DNA from: Hyphomicrobium_B sp001006785
GTDB taxonomy: Bacteria > Pseudomonadota > Alphaproteobacteria > Rhizobiales > Hyphomicrobiaceae
Assembly: GCF_001006785.1 (NCBI RefSeq)
Contig: NZ_CDHO01000003.1
Location: forward strand, 1,364,001 to 1,428,000
DNA length: 64,000 bases
Direction: 5' to 3'
A program made the position numbers and the translations under genes. Below, piece by piece: positions 8,148 through 16,405 of the stretch. The first letter of the stretch is position 1. Each line of letters opens with the position of its first letter. The notes under the pieces were generated by a model. The model ran no database searches. It saw only the letters and a list, made by a program, of their open reading frames with translations, and was not told the origin of the DNA.

Positions 8148-8573
8148 ATGAAGCGAGAGGATGACTGGCTTACCTACCTGCAGGCCGAGTTGGCCAAAGC
8201 CGGGAACGAAGGACCTGCTATGGCGGTCGTCACCAGGATGCTCACGCACGAGGAGATGGACGCCGCGCTCGCGGACCTCGAAGCGGTGGGCGTCAGCGAA
8301 GACGAGGAGGAGGTGGCTGAAGCCCTCGAGCGGCTGCAGGATTTCTCTTACTGCTGGTCCACCGTGGATGTGGCGCGCTGCGGAGAGTACGCCCCCCACG
8401 TGCTGGAGGAGCTGATCGCCTTCATGTCCACCTACCGCCTGGGGCAGGTCAAGCGCGAACTCAACCAGGTCGAGCAGGAGTTGGTGGAGGCCACCAGGAT
8501 GATCGCGGAACGCCGCGACCCGGGCACCGTCATCGACGCGGCCGGCAAGTTCACGTCCCGTGACAAGAATTGA
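8148..8573 (+). CDS. Acidic helical hypothetical protein
   Basis: A 141-residue acidic protein without signal peptide, cysteine cluster or known domain. Long helices are predicted, with an acidic run EDEEEVAEALERLQD in the middle and a coiled-coil-like VKRELNQVEQELVEATRMI near the C-terminus. Codon use and composition fit a real gene. A structured minus-strand RNA candidate begins just beyond its stop. Confidence 0.55.
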   Translation: MKREDDWLTYLQAELAKAGNEGPAMAVVTRMLTHEEMDAALADLEAVGVSEDEEEVAEALERLQDFSYCWSTVDVARCGEYAPHVLEELIAFMSTYRLGQVKRELNQVEQELVEATRMIAERRDPGTVIDAAGKFTSRDKN

Positions 8574-8582
8574 CCTCAAAGG

Positions 8583-8727
8583 AAAAAGCCCGACGCCGGA
8601 GGGTCCAGCGCCGTCTATTCCGGACGGGGCCCGCACGTCATGCAATGATCTGCGGAGCCGCACGAGCAATCACCGGGTTGGCGAGTCGGTACAACCTCGA
8701 AGCCGCACTTCCTCACAGGATTGCTCA
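8583..8727 (-). ncRNA. Structured small RNA candidate, copy A
   Basis: About 145 bases closely resemble 21719-21864. Read on the minus strand, the 5' GAGCAAT can pair with ATTGCTC about 57 bases downstream (reverse complement of 8664-8670). A second stem, CCGCA/TGCGG, follows. A terminator-like hairpin (CGGCGCTGG, loop ACCCT, CCGGCGTCG) then runs into CTTTTT. The hairpin pairs better on the minus strand, because two G-U pairs become A-C mismatches on the other strand. The 5' end overlaps the start of the gene at 8721. The family is not one I can name. Confidence 0.65.
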
Positions 8728-8996
8728 GATGCACTTTGTGCGGTTCCCGGCAGGTGTCCCTGCTGCCCGAAGCAGAAAACAACGTGGTGGGGCGCAAGCT
8801 CGTCCCCGGCAACACCTACGTCATCATCACAGAAACGCCGGCGGGATTTGTCTGGAGTTGCGGCGGGGGCATGGGCAATGTCACGCCGGGAGCGCATGAC
8901 CCGTCATTCCCGGGGGAAGGTGTGACAGTCGTATGGTGCGCGGTGCTCAAAGTGGGCGAGCAGAACCAAGCAGGATTTGGCATCAAGGGTGGATGA
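8721..8996 (+). CDS. Small protein with IITETPAG motif
   Basis: Up to 91 residues. The TTG at 8721 is not secure; a TTG at 8736 and a GTG at 8754 are alternatives. The product begins with a CTLC knuckle if the long form is right. It then has PGNTYVIITETPAGFVW, a glycine-rich stretch and VTVVWCAVLKVGE. The YxIITETPAG core recurs in the small gene at 49816-49977, so these are two members of an unrecognised family on this element. No function can be given. Confidence 0.5.
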   Translation: MLRCTLCGSRQVSLLPEAENNVVGRKLVPGNTYVIITETPAGFVWSCGGGMGNVTPGAHDPSFPGEGVTVVWCAVLKVGEQNQAGFGIKGG

Positions 8997-9267
8997 GCGG
9001 AGGCTGCCGAAGCATTCCCATCGGCAGCAGGCAACCCCGGCCATCCGGCGTCACCGCCAACCACAGCATGTCGCTCAGGAAGCGGTAGCGTTTGATGACG
9101 GCGCCACTTTGGAAGGTTATCTCATCGTCGGGGACGAAGCCGTTCTTGCGCAGATACTGGTCGAACCACGCCGCATCCTTGCAGAAGGATTCCAGCTTGG
9201 GGTCGATCTTGACGGTGGGCGTCACCATAAGCACCAACGTCATGGCGAGGGATGTTACCGTCTGCAT
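8983..9267 (-). CDS. Small secreted hypothetical protein
   Basis: A 94-residue protein with a short hydrophobic N-terminus (VTSLAMTLVLMVTPTV) that looks like a signal peptide. A compact domain with two cysteines follows (SFCKDAAWFDQYLRKNGF and GRGCLLPMG). Its start overlaps the end of the glycosyltransferase gene by 13 bases, so the two are coupled. Its 3' end overlaps the convergent gene at 8721-8996. No known family. Confidence 0.5.
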   Translation of the reverse strand: MQTVTSLAMTLVLMVTPTVKIDPKLESFCKDAAWFDQYLRKNGFVPDDEITFQSGAVIKRYRFLSDMLWLAVTPDGRGCLLPMGMLRQPPLIHP

Positions 9268-10136
9268 GCGCGCATGACGGGGACGAGGTTCGCATCGGGG
9301 ACGAAAGACGCGCGGGCGCGGAATTGCGCGATTGCCTCATGGGCGAGGCCGAGGTCGCGGCATGTGGGGTGGTCATGGCGCTGCGCGTCGCGCCTTGTCG
9401 GCGGCATGGTCCAGGTGGCGGCGGGGTCGGCACGGCCGGCGGCGCGCTCCCGGGCGGAGAAAAGCGCGAGGTCGCGGTAGAACGATTGGGGGAGCTTTGT
9501 GCTTTGCGAAACCTGGTCGGGATGGATCCGGTACTTGAAATGCACGTCGGGCATGTTGGCCACGGCATTCGTTTCCGAAAGCCGCAGCCAGAGGTCATAA
9601 TCCTCGGCATGCGCGATGGCCTCACGGTATCCTCCCATCTCCATGATGGGTTTCCTGCGCATCATGATGCTGGGGTGGACGACGGCGCAGGTGCCGCGTG
9701 AGAAAAGGGTGTGGCGGAGCGAGGCGGGCGTGCAGGGATAATCGCTTTTGCCGGTTTCACGTCCTGCAGCGTCGATGAAGCTGGCCTGTGTCCCGACCGC
9801 GAGGATGTGGGGGTGCCGGTCGAGGTAGGCGATCTGGGCCGACAACCGTCCTGCAAGCGAAATGTCGTCGGCGTCCATGCGCGCGACATAGGTGCTGGTG
9901 CTGGCGGCGAGGCCCCGGTTCAGCGAGGCGGCGACACCGGTCGGCTGTTGGCGGAGGACCATGACGTTGGGAGCGCCCAGCAATCCCCCCGCCGCGTATT
10001 CCCAATTATCGGTGGAACCGTCATCGATGATGATGAGGGTGCCCAGCGTCTCGTCGGCGAGAATGCTTTGAAGCGCCGGGGCAATGAAGCGCGCCCCGTT
10101 CCTGATGGGCATGATGACGTCGGCACGCAAGGGCAC
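9255..10136 (-). CDS. Family 2 glycosyltransferase
   Basis: A 293-residue GT-A fold enzyme. It has the N-terminal VIMPIRNGARFI segment, the first acidic motif IIIDDGSTDN (about residues 36-45), the metal-binding ARMDADD (about 87-93) and the downstream AEDYDLWLR motif that holds the usual catalytic-base region. Such enzymes move a sugar from a nucleotide donor to a glycan or lipid. Donor and acceptor are unknown. It starts with GTG. It is unusual cargo for this region and lies alone except for the coupled secreted protein downstream. Confidence 0.85.
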   Translation of the reverse strand: MPLRADVIMPIRNGARFIAPALQSILADETLGTLIIIDDGSTDNWEYAAGGLLGAPNVMVLRQQPTGVAASLNRGLAASTSTYVARMDADDISLAGRLSAQIAYLDRHPHILAVGTQASFIDAAGRETGKSDYPCTPASLRHTLFSRGTCAVVHPSIMMRRKPIMEMGGYREAIAHAEDYDLWLRLSETNAVANMPDVHFKYRIHPDQVSQSTKLPQSFYRDLALFSARERAAGRADPAATWTMPPTRRDAQRHDHPTCRDLGLAHEAIAQFRARASFVPDANLVPVMRACRR

Positions 10137-10154
10137 GGGGAAGCTCCGGTTGAA

Positions 10155-10643
10155 TCAGTCTTGGGTTTCGTCGCCGTTGATGAAGCGCCGCCGGTAGTCC
10201 GAGGGCGTGGTCTTGAATTCCGCGCGGAACGCGTCGGTGAAGTGTTTTTCGTTGTCGTACCCGGCGCGCTTGGCGACCTTGTTCACGCGGAGCCGTGTAT
10301 CGGTCAGCAACTTCGCGGCGAAGCGGATGCGCGCCTTGCGGATGAGTTCCCCGGGGCGGGGCGCCTTGAGCTTCTGCAGTTCGCGGCGGAACGTGGCTTC
10401 ACTCATCCCGTCGACGCGCATGGCGAGCCGGTGGGTGGTGAGGATTGCATCTTGGTATCGGGCGGCGCGCTCGGGATTCCATCCGAGGGCAAGGGCCTCC
10501 GCCCTGATGGCTTCCTTCCTTTCCCATTCGCCTTCGATCCATTCGTCGATGATGGCGTGGACGCGCTGGAGGAAAGGGTCGCTGCGCGGGCGTTGCGGAC
10601 CGGGGTTGATGTTCATGGATGTGGCGTATGGTTCGGGTTTCAT
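10155..10643 (-). CDS. AraC-family transcriptional regulator (DNA-binding domain)
   Basis: A 162-residue protein. Its last 70 residues carry a two-helix-turn-helix AraC domain: ELIRKARIRFAAKLL, VNKVAKRAGYDNEKHFTDAF, then FKTTPSDYRRRF. There is no room for a full ligand-binding domain, only about 85 residues of helical N-terminal part. It lies 18 bases upstream of the glycosyltransferase gene and probably shares its transcript. A 24-bp palindrome sits 27 bases before its start. Confidence 0.85.
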   Translation of the reverse strand: MKPEPYATSMNINPGPQRPRSDPFLQRVHAIIDEWIEGEWERKEAIRAEALALGWNPERAARYQDAILTTHRLAMRVDGMSEATFRRELQKLKAPRPGELIRKARIRFAAKLLTDTRLRVNKVAKRAGYDNEKHFTDAFRAEFKTTPSDYRRRFINGDETQD

Positions 10644-10669
10644 GGTGATCGGGCAAAATCCACCCTGTG

Positions 10670-10693
10670 CCCGCGAACAGCGCTGTTCGCGGG
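10670..10693. promoter_or_regulatory. Perfect 24-bp palindrome upstream of araC-type gene
   Basis: CCCGCGAACAGC is followed at once by its exact reverse complement. It lies between the AraC-type gene start (10643) and the end of the long minus-strand operon (10854). It could be an operator for the regulator or a terminator hairpin; there is no T-run on either side. Confidence 0.45.
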
Positions 10694-10853
10694 ATTGGAA
10701 AATCGAGAATGAAAAGCAGTCCCCTACCGCTCCAAGGGAGCGCTAATGCCCGTTATCACCACGGTGGTTTAACGTCATCCGGATGATGGGAAATCCCCCG
10801 GTAAAGCAGATTAATCAGGAGTGGCGGGCAGTTTCGAACTGAAGGTTTCGTTG

Positions 10854-12029
10854 TCATGGTGAGCTTGCGCGAGGCAGAGCATCGCCCTTCTTCGAAGGCG
10901 CCGAGGGCATGTCGCAGTCGACCATGCCCGGTGAGTAGGTTCGTGAGGGATAAGCGCAGTCCGGTTCAAGCCCCAAGGCGACTTTCCACACGTGGACGTA
11001 GGTGCGGGCGATCATCGGCGCCATGACGACGCTGAGGGGCAGGAGAAACGATAACAGGATGGCCATCATCAGATATCCCAGCCATTTGTGTGCGGCCGTG
11101 AGAAAGGCGTGACGCGTGGGCGGTATCTCCGGCTGTTTGCAGTTGCTGGCGGCGTCGCTTGTTGGCATGGGGTCCTTGGGCTCCTTCGTTGGGCGTTCGT
11201 GGGTCGCGAGTTGTCGGAGCGCGGCCGGTGTTGCGCCGCCCTCCACCTTGCAGATGTTGCCGTGTGTGGTGCGGAGTTTTTGAAGGGCGCCCGCCAGCGC
11301 CTCGAAAACCCCTTCGTGTGCAGACGGATCGGCAATGAGGTGCTCGAGGGTGCCGCCATGGCATTCAAATGTCGCCACGCAGGTTCCACCGATGAGCAGC
11401 CCGAACAGCAGCCGGTCCTCGGAGGCCACCTCGTCCCAAAATTGGTGGTCGACATCTGCGCCGCGCGCGAGGGCCGCGACGTGCGATTGCCAGGCCGCAT
11501 CGAGGGACGGGTTGGTCGCGAAAGTGCGCAGCCCCTGGTAGCGGACCACTGTATATCCGGGCTCGTCGGTCAGCGCGGCGGGGCGGCCCGATGCCCGACG
11601 TCGATCGCGGAGCCGCTCGAGGACCGGCGCGCGTGTTCTGGCGCGTTCCTTGGAGGTCACGCGCGGCATGAAGCCGGGCATCAGCCGCATGGCAAAGGAC
11701 GAGGTCCGCGAGAAATCCAGGTCTTCCGTCATGATGGCGGCAAGCCAACCGATTTCCTGGTCCACCCTCTGCGCGGTGTGGCCGAGGCGGTCGAGCCGGT
11801 CCATGTGCGCGGCGGTGATCCAGAGGGCGTAGGTGCGGACATCCTCCCGCTCATGGAGGTATTTTCCCGCGCGCAGCAGGTGCCAATAGGCGAGTGCGAT
11901 GATCCGGGGCTTTTTGGAGGGGACGATGCGCGGAAGCGGCCAAAGCAAATGCCGCGCTGTCCCGTCGGCGGTCATGCCGTCGAGCACATGTTTGAGCTGG
12001 ATGTTGATCGGCACCTCAAAGCTGTCCAT
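10854..12029 (-). CDS. PcfJ-like family protein with C-terminal membrane segment (degenerate member)
   Basis: A 391-residue protein, last in the minus-strand operon. The N-terminal half matches its siblings in layout (LKHVLDGMTADGTARHL near the start). The family core is degenerate: QFWDEVASEDRLLFGLLI stands where others have YW...LFxIRH, and the NCLG motif is missing. A hydrophobic segment near residue 325-350 (LGYLMMAILLSFLLPLSVV) makes this the only member with a C-terminal membrane anchor. GGGGAG precedes the ATG at 12029, which lies inside the end of the upstream gene. Function unknown. Confidence 0.6.
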   Translation of the reverse strand: MDSFEVPINIQLKHVLDGMTADGTARHLLWPLPRIVPSKKPRIIALAYWHLLRAGKYLHEREDVRTYALWITAAHMDRLDRLGHTAQRVDQEIGWLAAIMTEDLDFSRTSSFAMRLMPGFMPRVTSKERARTRAPVLERLRDRRRASGRPAALTDEPGYTVVRYQGLRTFATNPSLDAAWQSHVAALARGADVDHQFWDEVASEDRLLFGLLIGGTCVATFECHGGTLEHLIADPSAHEGVFEALAGALQKLRTTHGNICKVEGGATPAALRQLATHERPTKEPKDPMPTSDAASNCKQPEIPPTRHAFLTAAHKWLGYLMMAILLSFLLPLSVVMAPMIARTYVHVWKVALGLEPDCAYPSRTYSPGMVDCDMPSAPSKKGDALPRASSP

Positions 12030-12864
12030 CGGTTTGCTCCCCGGTGTCGCCGTTTTTGAAAAGCGCGAGCTGCCCGGGGTCGGTGGGCTGCAGGAACCCC
12101 GCCGCCGTCGGCCACAAGGCCGGGAATGCGCCGGCGTCAACGGGCCCGAGCATCTCCTGGATGCGGTCCGCGAAGTGGGGAAAGACCACGAAGAAATCCT
12201 TCGGCGGCTTGTTGAATTGGACCTGGGTGATTCGGTCCTTGGTGATCTGCAGCAGGAGGCAGACCAAGGTGCGGTGGCGGATGGTGAAGAGGTGGCGCTG
12301 TTTCCGCTTCACCGGTGTCCAGTACATGGTGTTCGGCAAAAACCCGTTGCCGTGCGGGGTTCTGAGGCAATTCGTGAGCGTGGTGCCGATCTCCAGGAGA
12401 TGCGCGGCGTGCACGAGCTGCTCGAGGACGAAGTCCCCAACCGTGAGCTGGACGGGTTTGGCCGGAATCGGAAGACGTGTGAGGTCGGCGATGACTGCGT
12501 CCTCGGTGAGATACTGCTGGTCTTTTTCTCTGTGCTGGAAAGCCTGGTACTGCGTGTAGATGGCGCTGCCGAATCCCAGCCGCGTGGTGAGCTGCTCTGG
12601 GTGGTTTGAAAACCAAATGACGCCCGCCATGTGCTGGATGGTGTCGGTTTCGCCCCAACCGGTGCGGATGATGTAGATCGCGAACTTGCGGATGAACTGC
12701 ACGCGTTGCGCGTCGGTGATCGCCCGCGCGTGGTTGACGAACGTGCGCGTGGTGTGGACCACGACATCGAGGGCGCGGGGATCGTGGGGAAAGGCGATGG
12801 CGGGTCCGCCCACCTTTCCGCCGATGACGCGGTGGACTTCGGCGCGGATGTCGATGCTGTTCAT
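12016..12864 (-). CDS. PcfJ-like family protein with NCL motif
   Basis: A 282-residue protein. The N-terminal part has VIGGKVGGPAIAFPHDPRAL and a helical region (IRKFAIYIIRTGW). The C-terminal family core reads FVLEQLVHAAHLLEIG, then TTLTNCL, YWTPVKRKQRHLFTIRH and LVCLLLQ. This order resembles PcfJ-type proteins of conjugative elements, whose biochemical role is unknown. It overlaps the HNH gene upstream by ATGA and the next gene by 14 bases. The start was chosen for that coupling; the open frame extends 86 codons further. Confidence 0.65.
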   Translation of the reverse strand: MNSIDIRAEVHRVIGGKVGGPAIAFPHDPRALDVVVHTTRTFVNHARAITDAQRVQFIRKFAIYIIRTGWGETDTIQHMAGVIWFSNHPEQLTTRLGFGSAIYTQYQAFQHREKDQQYLTEDAVIADLTRLPIPAKPVQLTVGDFVLEQLVHAAHLLEIGTTLTNCLRTPHGNGFLPNTMYWTPVKRKQRHLFTIRHRTLVCLLLQITKDRITQVQFNKPPKDFFVVFPHFADRIQEMLGPVDAGAFPALWPTAAGFLQPTDPGQLALFKNGDTGEQTDGQL

Positions 12865-13187
12865 GAGGTTGCTCCGGCGTGCGACGGGACAAGCTTTGCT
12901 GGGCGTGGCGGTGTCTCGGCGCGCTCGATTTCCATCAGGCAGAAGAACAGGAGCCACGGCGTCGTGCCCCGGCGATTGTTGCACGCGTTGCAGGCCGCGA
13001 CTTCGTTCGGGAAACCCCGCCGTCCGCCCTCGGCGAAGGAAATTAGGTGCTCGAGCGTGACCTCGCGCGGGTGTCGGGGTCGATGGCGGGTCACCAGCAT
13101 CGGCGACGTGCAATAGAAGCAAAGGCCGTCCTGCTCGTGGAAGAGCGAGGCGCGGCGGATGGGGTCATTCTGCTTAAGCCTACCCAC
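12861..13187 (-). CDS. HNH endonuclease
   Basis: A compact HNH nuclease of 108 residues. The zinc knuckle CFYC (about residue 24-27) is followed by the HNH core TLEHLISFAEGG, with its metal-binding His, and NEVAACNACNNRRG, which supplies the second CxxC and the Asn. The family cuts DNA using one divalent metal. The start is a GTG at 13187 with CGGAGG 6 bases upstream; an in-frame ATG at 13208 is possible. It overlaps both neighbours by a few bases in the VirD4 operon, so a role in DNA transfer or processing is plausible but unproven. Confidence 0.85.
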   Translation of the reverse strand: MGRLKQNDPIRRASLFHEQDGLCFYCTSPMLVTRHRPRHPREVTLEHLISFAEGGRRGFPNEVAACNACNNRRGTTPWLLFFCLMEIERAETPPRPAKLVPSHAGATS

Positions 13188-13377
13188 GTGGGGCCTCCGT
13201 CGAAGCATCGCGGCGGCCAAGCGCGTAAGCCTGGCGGAGCGCGTCGCGCAGGTGGTCGAAGGAGGCCATGCGGGCGTGGTGGTCGACGTAGCTCGAGTGG
13301 AGCCCAAGCCAGTCGATGATCTGCTCGACGGTCTCACAGGCCCGCAGCGTTCCGTCGTCGATGGGGAACGTGGTCAT
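13180..13377 (-). CDS. Small hypothetical protein in VirD4 operon
   Basis: A 65-residue protein starting MTTFPIDDGTLRACETVEQ. It is helical and soluble, with no known motif. GGAGG precedes its ATG, which overlaps the previous stop (ATGA, 13374-13377). Its stop overlaps the HNH start. Confidence 0.55.
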   Translation of the reverse strand: MTTFPIDDGTLRACETVEQIIDWLGLHSSYVDHHARMASFDHLRDALRQAYALGRRDASTEAPRG

Positions 13378-13610
13378 CCGCGACCTCCATGGAGGGGGAT
13401 CGGGATGCGGCAGTCCCCGCCGCATGGCGGCGGCGCGAGCAGTGCCCGCCATCCGTCAAGCGAGCTTCGTCCGAACTGTTGGGGACTGACGATGAGCAGC
13501 GGCGTGATGCAGAATCCGACCGCCGCAAAGGCCAAGATGAAAAGCACGACGACTGCGTCGACGCCTTCGCGGCAGGCGTTCAGTAGTATTCGGACAACCG
13601 TTTTCGTCAT
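13374..13610 (-). CDS. Small membrane protein in VirD4 operon
   Basis: A 78-residue protein with one strong hydrophobic helix (about residues 17-41, VDAVVVLFILAFAAVGFCITPLL cut to its core). The tail is short, Pro/Gly-rich, and holds two cysteines. The ATG overlaps the VirD4 stop by 4 bases. It could anchor the VirD4-like ATPase, which lacks its own membrane domain; this is inference from position only. Confidence 0.5.
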   Translation of the reverse strand: MTKTVVRILLNACREGVDAVVVLFILAFAAVGFCITPLLIVSPQQFGRSSLDGWRALLAPPPCGGDCRIPIPLHGGRG

Positions 13611-14968
13611 GTGTGCTCCCTTGCGGGGAAGTGGAGCAGCACGCCGCCTTTGTCTTCATGGACCTCGTAGTCCTCGTCCACGAGGGCGAGCTCCGGCTCG
13701 GATGTGTAGAAGGGATTGGCATCGAACTGCCCCGCGAACATCGCGTCGGTGAGGTAGTTGGGCATCCGCGCCACCGTGCCCTTGTGCCCCGGCCGGTAGA
13801 GCGCCAGCTGGTTGTTCTTGAGGGACGTGATCGGGCGCGGGCAGGTATCGGCGAGATACTCCTGAAGCACCCGGGCCGCCATCGGCGTCGATGCGCCGAA
13901 GTATTGATGAAAGGCGCTGTTGTTGAGGATGGATTGCCAGTCGTGGGGGTAGACCTTGGCGAGCTGCGTGAGATCTTGCCAGAATGTCCACACCTTCACC
14001 CCATAGCCGCGCATCAGCGTGATGGCGGTGGTGATCTCCTTCACCTCGCCCAGCTGCGCCGCCTCGTCCACTAGCATCAGGGTGGGCAGTTTGGGCGCCG
14101 CCTCCCGTCGCCCGATCGCGCCAAGCAAGGTGATGAGCCAGAGCCGCAGCAGCTTGGCGTGGGTAAAAAGCTTGTTGGGGGGCAGCACGAGGTAGATGGT
14201 GATGGGATCGCCGCGTTCGACCTTTTTGAGGTCGATGGTCGAGTGGAAGAGGCTGTTCGCCACGGCGCCGCCGGTAATGAAGTTGAGCTGGTCCATCGCG
14301 GTGGACGTGATGGAGGTGCGGGTCCGCTCGGTGCCCATGCCCAACGGCGCAAAGGGCTCCAGGATGCCGTGATGGGCCGAGGCGACGGGCGCCGGCGAGA
14401 AGCTCGTGGCGCAGACCGAATACCGGTCGTAGTTCTCGATGACGGTCCTGACGTCCATGAGCGTGGGCTTGATAAGGTGGTCCACGCAATATTCGATGGC
14501 GTCGGTCACCAAACTCGCGGCGCGCGAGTCCCAGTAGGGATCATTCTTGGTGCTGAGCACCTTTTCCTGGATCACCGCGTGCGCCAGCACGCGCATGTCG
14601 TCGTAGCTCGCCTGCTTCAGGGGGCCCAGCATGTCGAAGGGATTGAGCGAGGCGCGCTGGATGCAGTCGGTGACACCGAAGGGGTCGAGCACGTGCACCT
14701 TCTGGCCCATGTCGCGCCTTCTCCGCGCGGTCACCGCGTAGTTCTCGCCCTTGGGGTCGATGACGATGGCGGGCCCGCGCCAAGTCAGCAGCGCCGGGAT
14801 GATGCAGCCCACGCCCTTGCCCGCGCCCGTGGGCGCGACGGTGATGAGGTGGCCTTCCTCCCCCTCAGCCCAAACCGGCTTTTGAAATCCGCCTTTTTCC
14901 TTCTCGGCCCACCCGAGCAACAGCCCGTGCTTTGGCTGTGTTCTTACCGGCGACACGGAACCCTCCAT
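13607..14968 (-). CDS. virD4: VirD4/TraG-type coupling ATPase lacking the N-terminal membrane domain
   Basis: A 453-residue ATPase of the type IV coupling protein family, which carries relaxosome DNA to the secretion channel. Walker A is APTGAGKGVG (about residue 44-53). Family-typical VIDPKGENY and VLDPFG follow, and Walker B is LMLVDEAAQLG. Classic VirD4 proteins have two N-terminal transmembrane helices of about 100-150 residues. Here the protein begins just before the ATPase domain, so it is soluble or recruited by a partner such as the small membrane protein downstream. No other type IV secretion gene is in the window. The ATG at 14968 has no clear ribosome site; a TTG at 14980 is possible. 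Confidence 0.85.
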   Translation of the reverse strand: MEGSVSPVRTQPKHGLLLGWAEKEKGGFQKPVWAEGEEGHLITVAPTGAGKGVGCIIPALLTWRGPAIVIDPKGENYAVTARRRRDMGQKVHVLDPFGVTDCIQRASLNPFDMLGPLKQASYDDMRVLAHAVIQEKVLSTKNDPYWDSRAASLVTDAIEYCVDHLIKPTLMDVRTVIENYDRYSVCATSFSPAPVASAHHGILEPFAPLGMGTERTRTSITSTAMDQLNFITGGAVANSLFHSTIDLKKVERGDPITIYLVLPPNKLFTHAKLLRLWLITLLGAIGRREAAPKLPTLMLVDEAAQLGEVKEITTAITLMRGYGVKVWTFWQDLTQLAKVYPHDWQSILNNSAFHQYFGASTPMAARVLQEYLADTCPRPITSLKNNQLALYRPGHKGTVARMPNYLTDAMFAGQFDANPFYTSEPELALVDEDYEVHEDKGGVLLHFPAREHT

Positions 14969-15001
14969 CAGGATAATCAAAAGAATTCAAACAAAGCCCG
15001 C

Positions 15002-15304
15002 TCAATGCGCCGTGGGCAGGCAAACACGTTTCATCATCAGCCTGAGCCGCCGCTGCGATGTGATGCCGGTGAGTTTCAGCCAGCGGATGAAGACGAGGAT
15101 GACGGCGGTGCGGACGCGGTCGAGCGCCATCTCCTCGGGCATGTGCTGTTCGAGGTCGCTGAACAGTGCCACCAGGATGATGCCCATGGCGCTGACATTG
15201 ATGTTGTTGACGGCAAGCACGATTGGTTTGCCGCGCGATTCTCCGTCCGCCGTGTAGCCCTCCATCACGTTGAGGAGCTGCGCGTAGACATCCGGTTTCT
15301 TCAT
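15002..15304 (-). CDS. Hypothetical protein between PcfJ-like and VirD4 genes
   Basis: A 100-residue protein with a moderately hydrophobic middle (INVSAMGIILVALFSDLEQ) and a basic C-terminus (RLRLMMKRVC). Its opening VMEGYTADG resembles the short motif near the start of several PcfJ-like siblings (VLDGMTADG, VKRGWTADG). It may therefore be a truncated relative. GGAG lies about 10 bases before the ATG. Confidence 0.5.
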   Translation of the reverse strand: MKKPDVYAQLLNVMEGYTADGESRGKPIVLAVNNINVSAMGIILVALFSDLEQHMPEEMALDRVRTAVILVFIRWLKLTGITSQRRLRLMMKRVCLPTAH

Positions 15305-15361
15305 GCGTGAATCTCCAAGGTCAGGAGCGTGCCGTCAGCGTCTTGGGCATTGGGGCACGCC

Positions 15362-16405
15362 TCAGCCGTCAATGGGCGCTGGCCGGCGAGCGCGAATGCG
15401 CCAGCCATCTTGAGCCGTGTGTGCCGTGATGCGGTTGCGGATGTCATTGTCGGGCCCCCAGGGCAAACAGGCTTCATTGGCTTTCTCGGAGAGGAAGGTG
15501 TCGCGGAATCTCTTGGTCGCCATGAAGTGGCGTGGACCGTGCCGCAGCCGCATCCACGCGGCGATTTCCGCCAACGTGGAGTGGGCCTCGTCATGCTGCG
15601 TGTGCACGACGGTGCGCACCGGCGTGTGGATGATGGTTGCGGCATGGTTGAAGTCGCTGTCGTGCCGGAGCGAGTAGATCAGGCAACAACCCTTCTGGAT
15701 CAGCAGCCAGTACGACAAGAGGCGGATTTCGTCGGCATTCGTGGCGTAGGCGTCTTCACCACGGAGATAGAGCAGCATGGCGAGGCTGCGGTAGCCGGAC
15801 TCGAACACGTGAAACGGATGCGTGAGCTTCACGAACTCCAGCGAGCCGTCGGTCCATAAAACGGGCGGCGGTGGCGCACACATTTCTGCGCGGAACGCCT
15901 CGAGCATCGCGAGGGTCTGCTGCTGCTCTTCGCGCTCCAGGGCTTCGGCAAGGCTGTCCCACTTGGCCGCATAGTCATAGAGCGTCAGCGGCAGGAAGAG
16001 GGCATCGGGATTCCGGGCGAGATAAAGACCGGCACACAGCCAGGCGAGCGTCTCCGGCTCGGCCGGCAGCGAGATATGGTGGATGCACTTGCTGATGATG
16101 AGCGTGCGCGCCCGGTCATCGAGCGGGAGCTTGCCGTCGAGGTCGCGGAGCAACGTGCCCGCGACGTGGCTGACACGGCAATAATCCCGCACGTTTTCCG
16201 GGTTGCTGGTCGCCGTGTGCAATGCAGGCAAGCCATCGGCGGTCCAACCACGCTTGACGTTGTTGATCTGGTCTTCAAGCGTGATGGGTGGAACAATCGG
16301 CGGCGCTTTTATCTTGCCGGTGATTGCCGACGCAGACGGCATCAATGCTAATGCACCGCTGCCAAATGCGAATTTTCGGCGGGAAAGCTTATCTTGCTCG
16401 GACAT
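15362..16405 (-). CDS. PcfJ-like family protein with twin-arginine signal
   Basis: A 347-residue protein. The N-terminus has LSRRKFAFGSGALALMPSAS, which fits a Tat signal: an RR motif, a mild hydrophobic core and small residues before the end. NNVKRGWTADGLPALH and a helical region follow. The family core is LEFVKLTHPFHVFESG, then SYWLLIQKGCCLIYSLRH. The cysteine of the NCLG motif is replaced (SLAMLLYLRG). Export of a PcfJ-like protein would be unusual. The ATG shares one base with the upstream stop (TGATG), and the siblings' order fixes the start at 16405. Confidence 0.65.
   Translation of the reverse strand: MSEQDKLSRRKFAFGSGALALMPSASAITGKIKAPPIVPPITLEDQINNVKRGWTADGLPALHTATSNPENVRDYCRVSHVAGTLLRDLDGKLPLDDRARTLIISKCIHHISLPAEPETLAWLCAGLYLARNPDALFLPLTLYDYAAKWDSLAEALEREEQQQTLAMLEAFRAEMCAPPPPVLWTDGSLEFVKLTHPFHVFESGYRSLAMLLYLRGEDAYATNADEIRLLSYWLLIQKGCCLIYSLRHDSDFNHAATIIHTPVRTVVHTQHDEAHSTLAEIAAWMRLRHGPRHFMATKRFRDTFLSEKANEACLPWGPDNDIRNRITAHTAQDGWRIRARRPAPIDG

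Noticed and set aside
8583..8727. A miniature insertion element as the explanation for the repeated 145-base block
   Set aside because: There are no terminal inverted repeats matching any transposase here and no target duplication. The conserved pattern is one of RNA stems plus a terminator.
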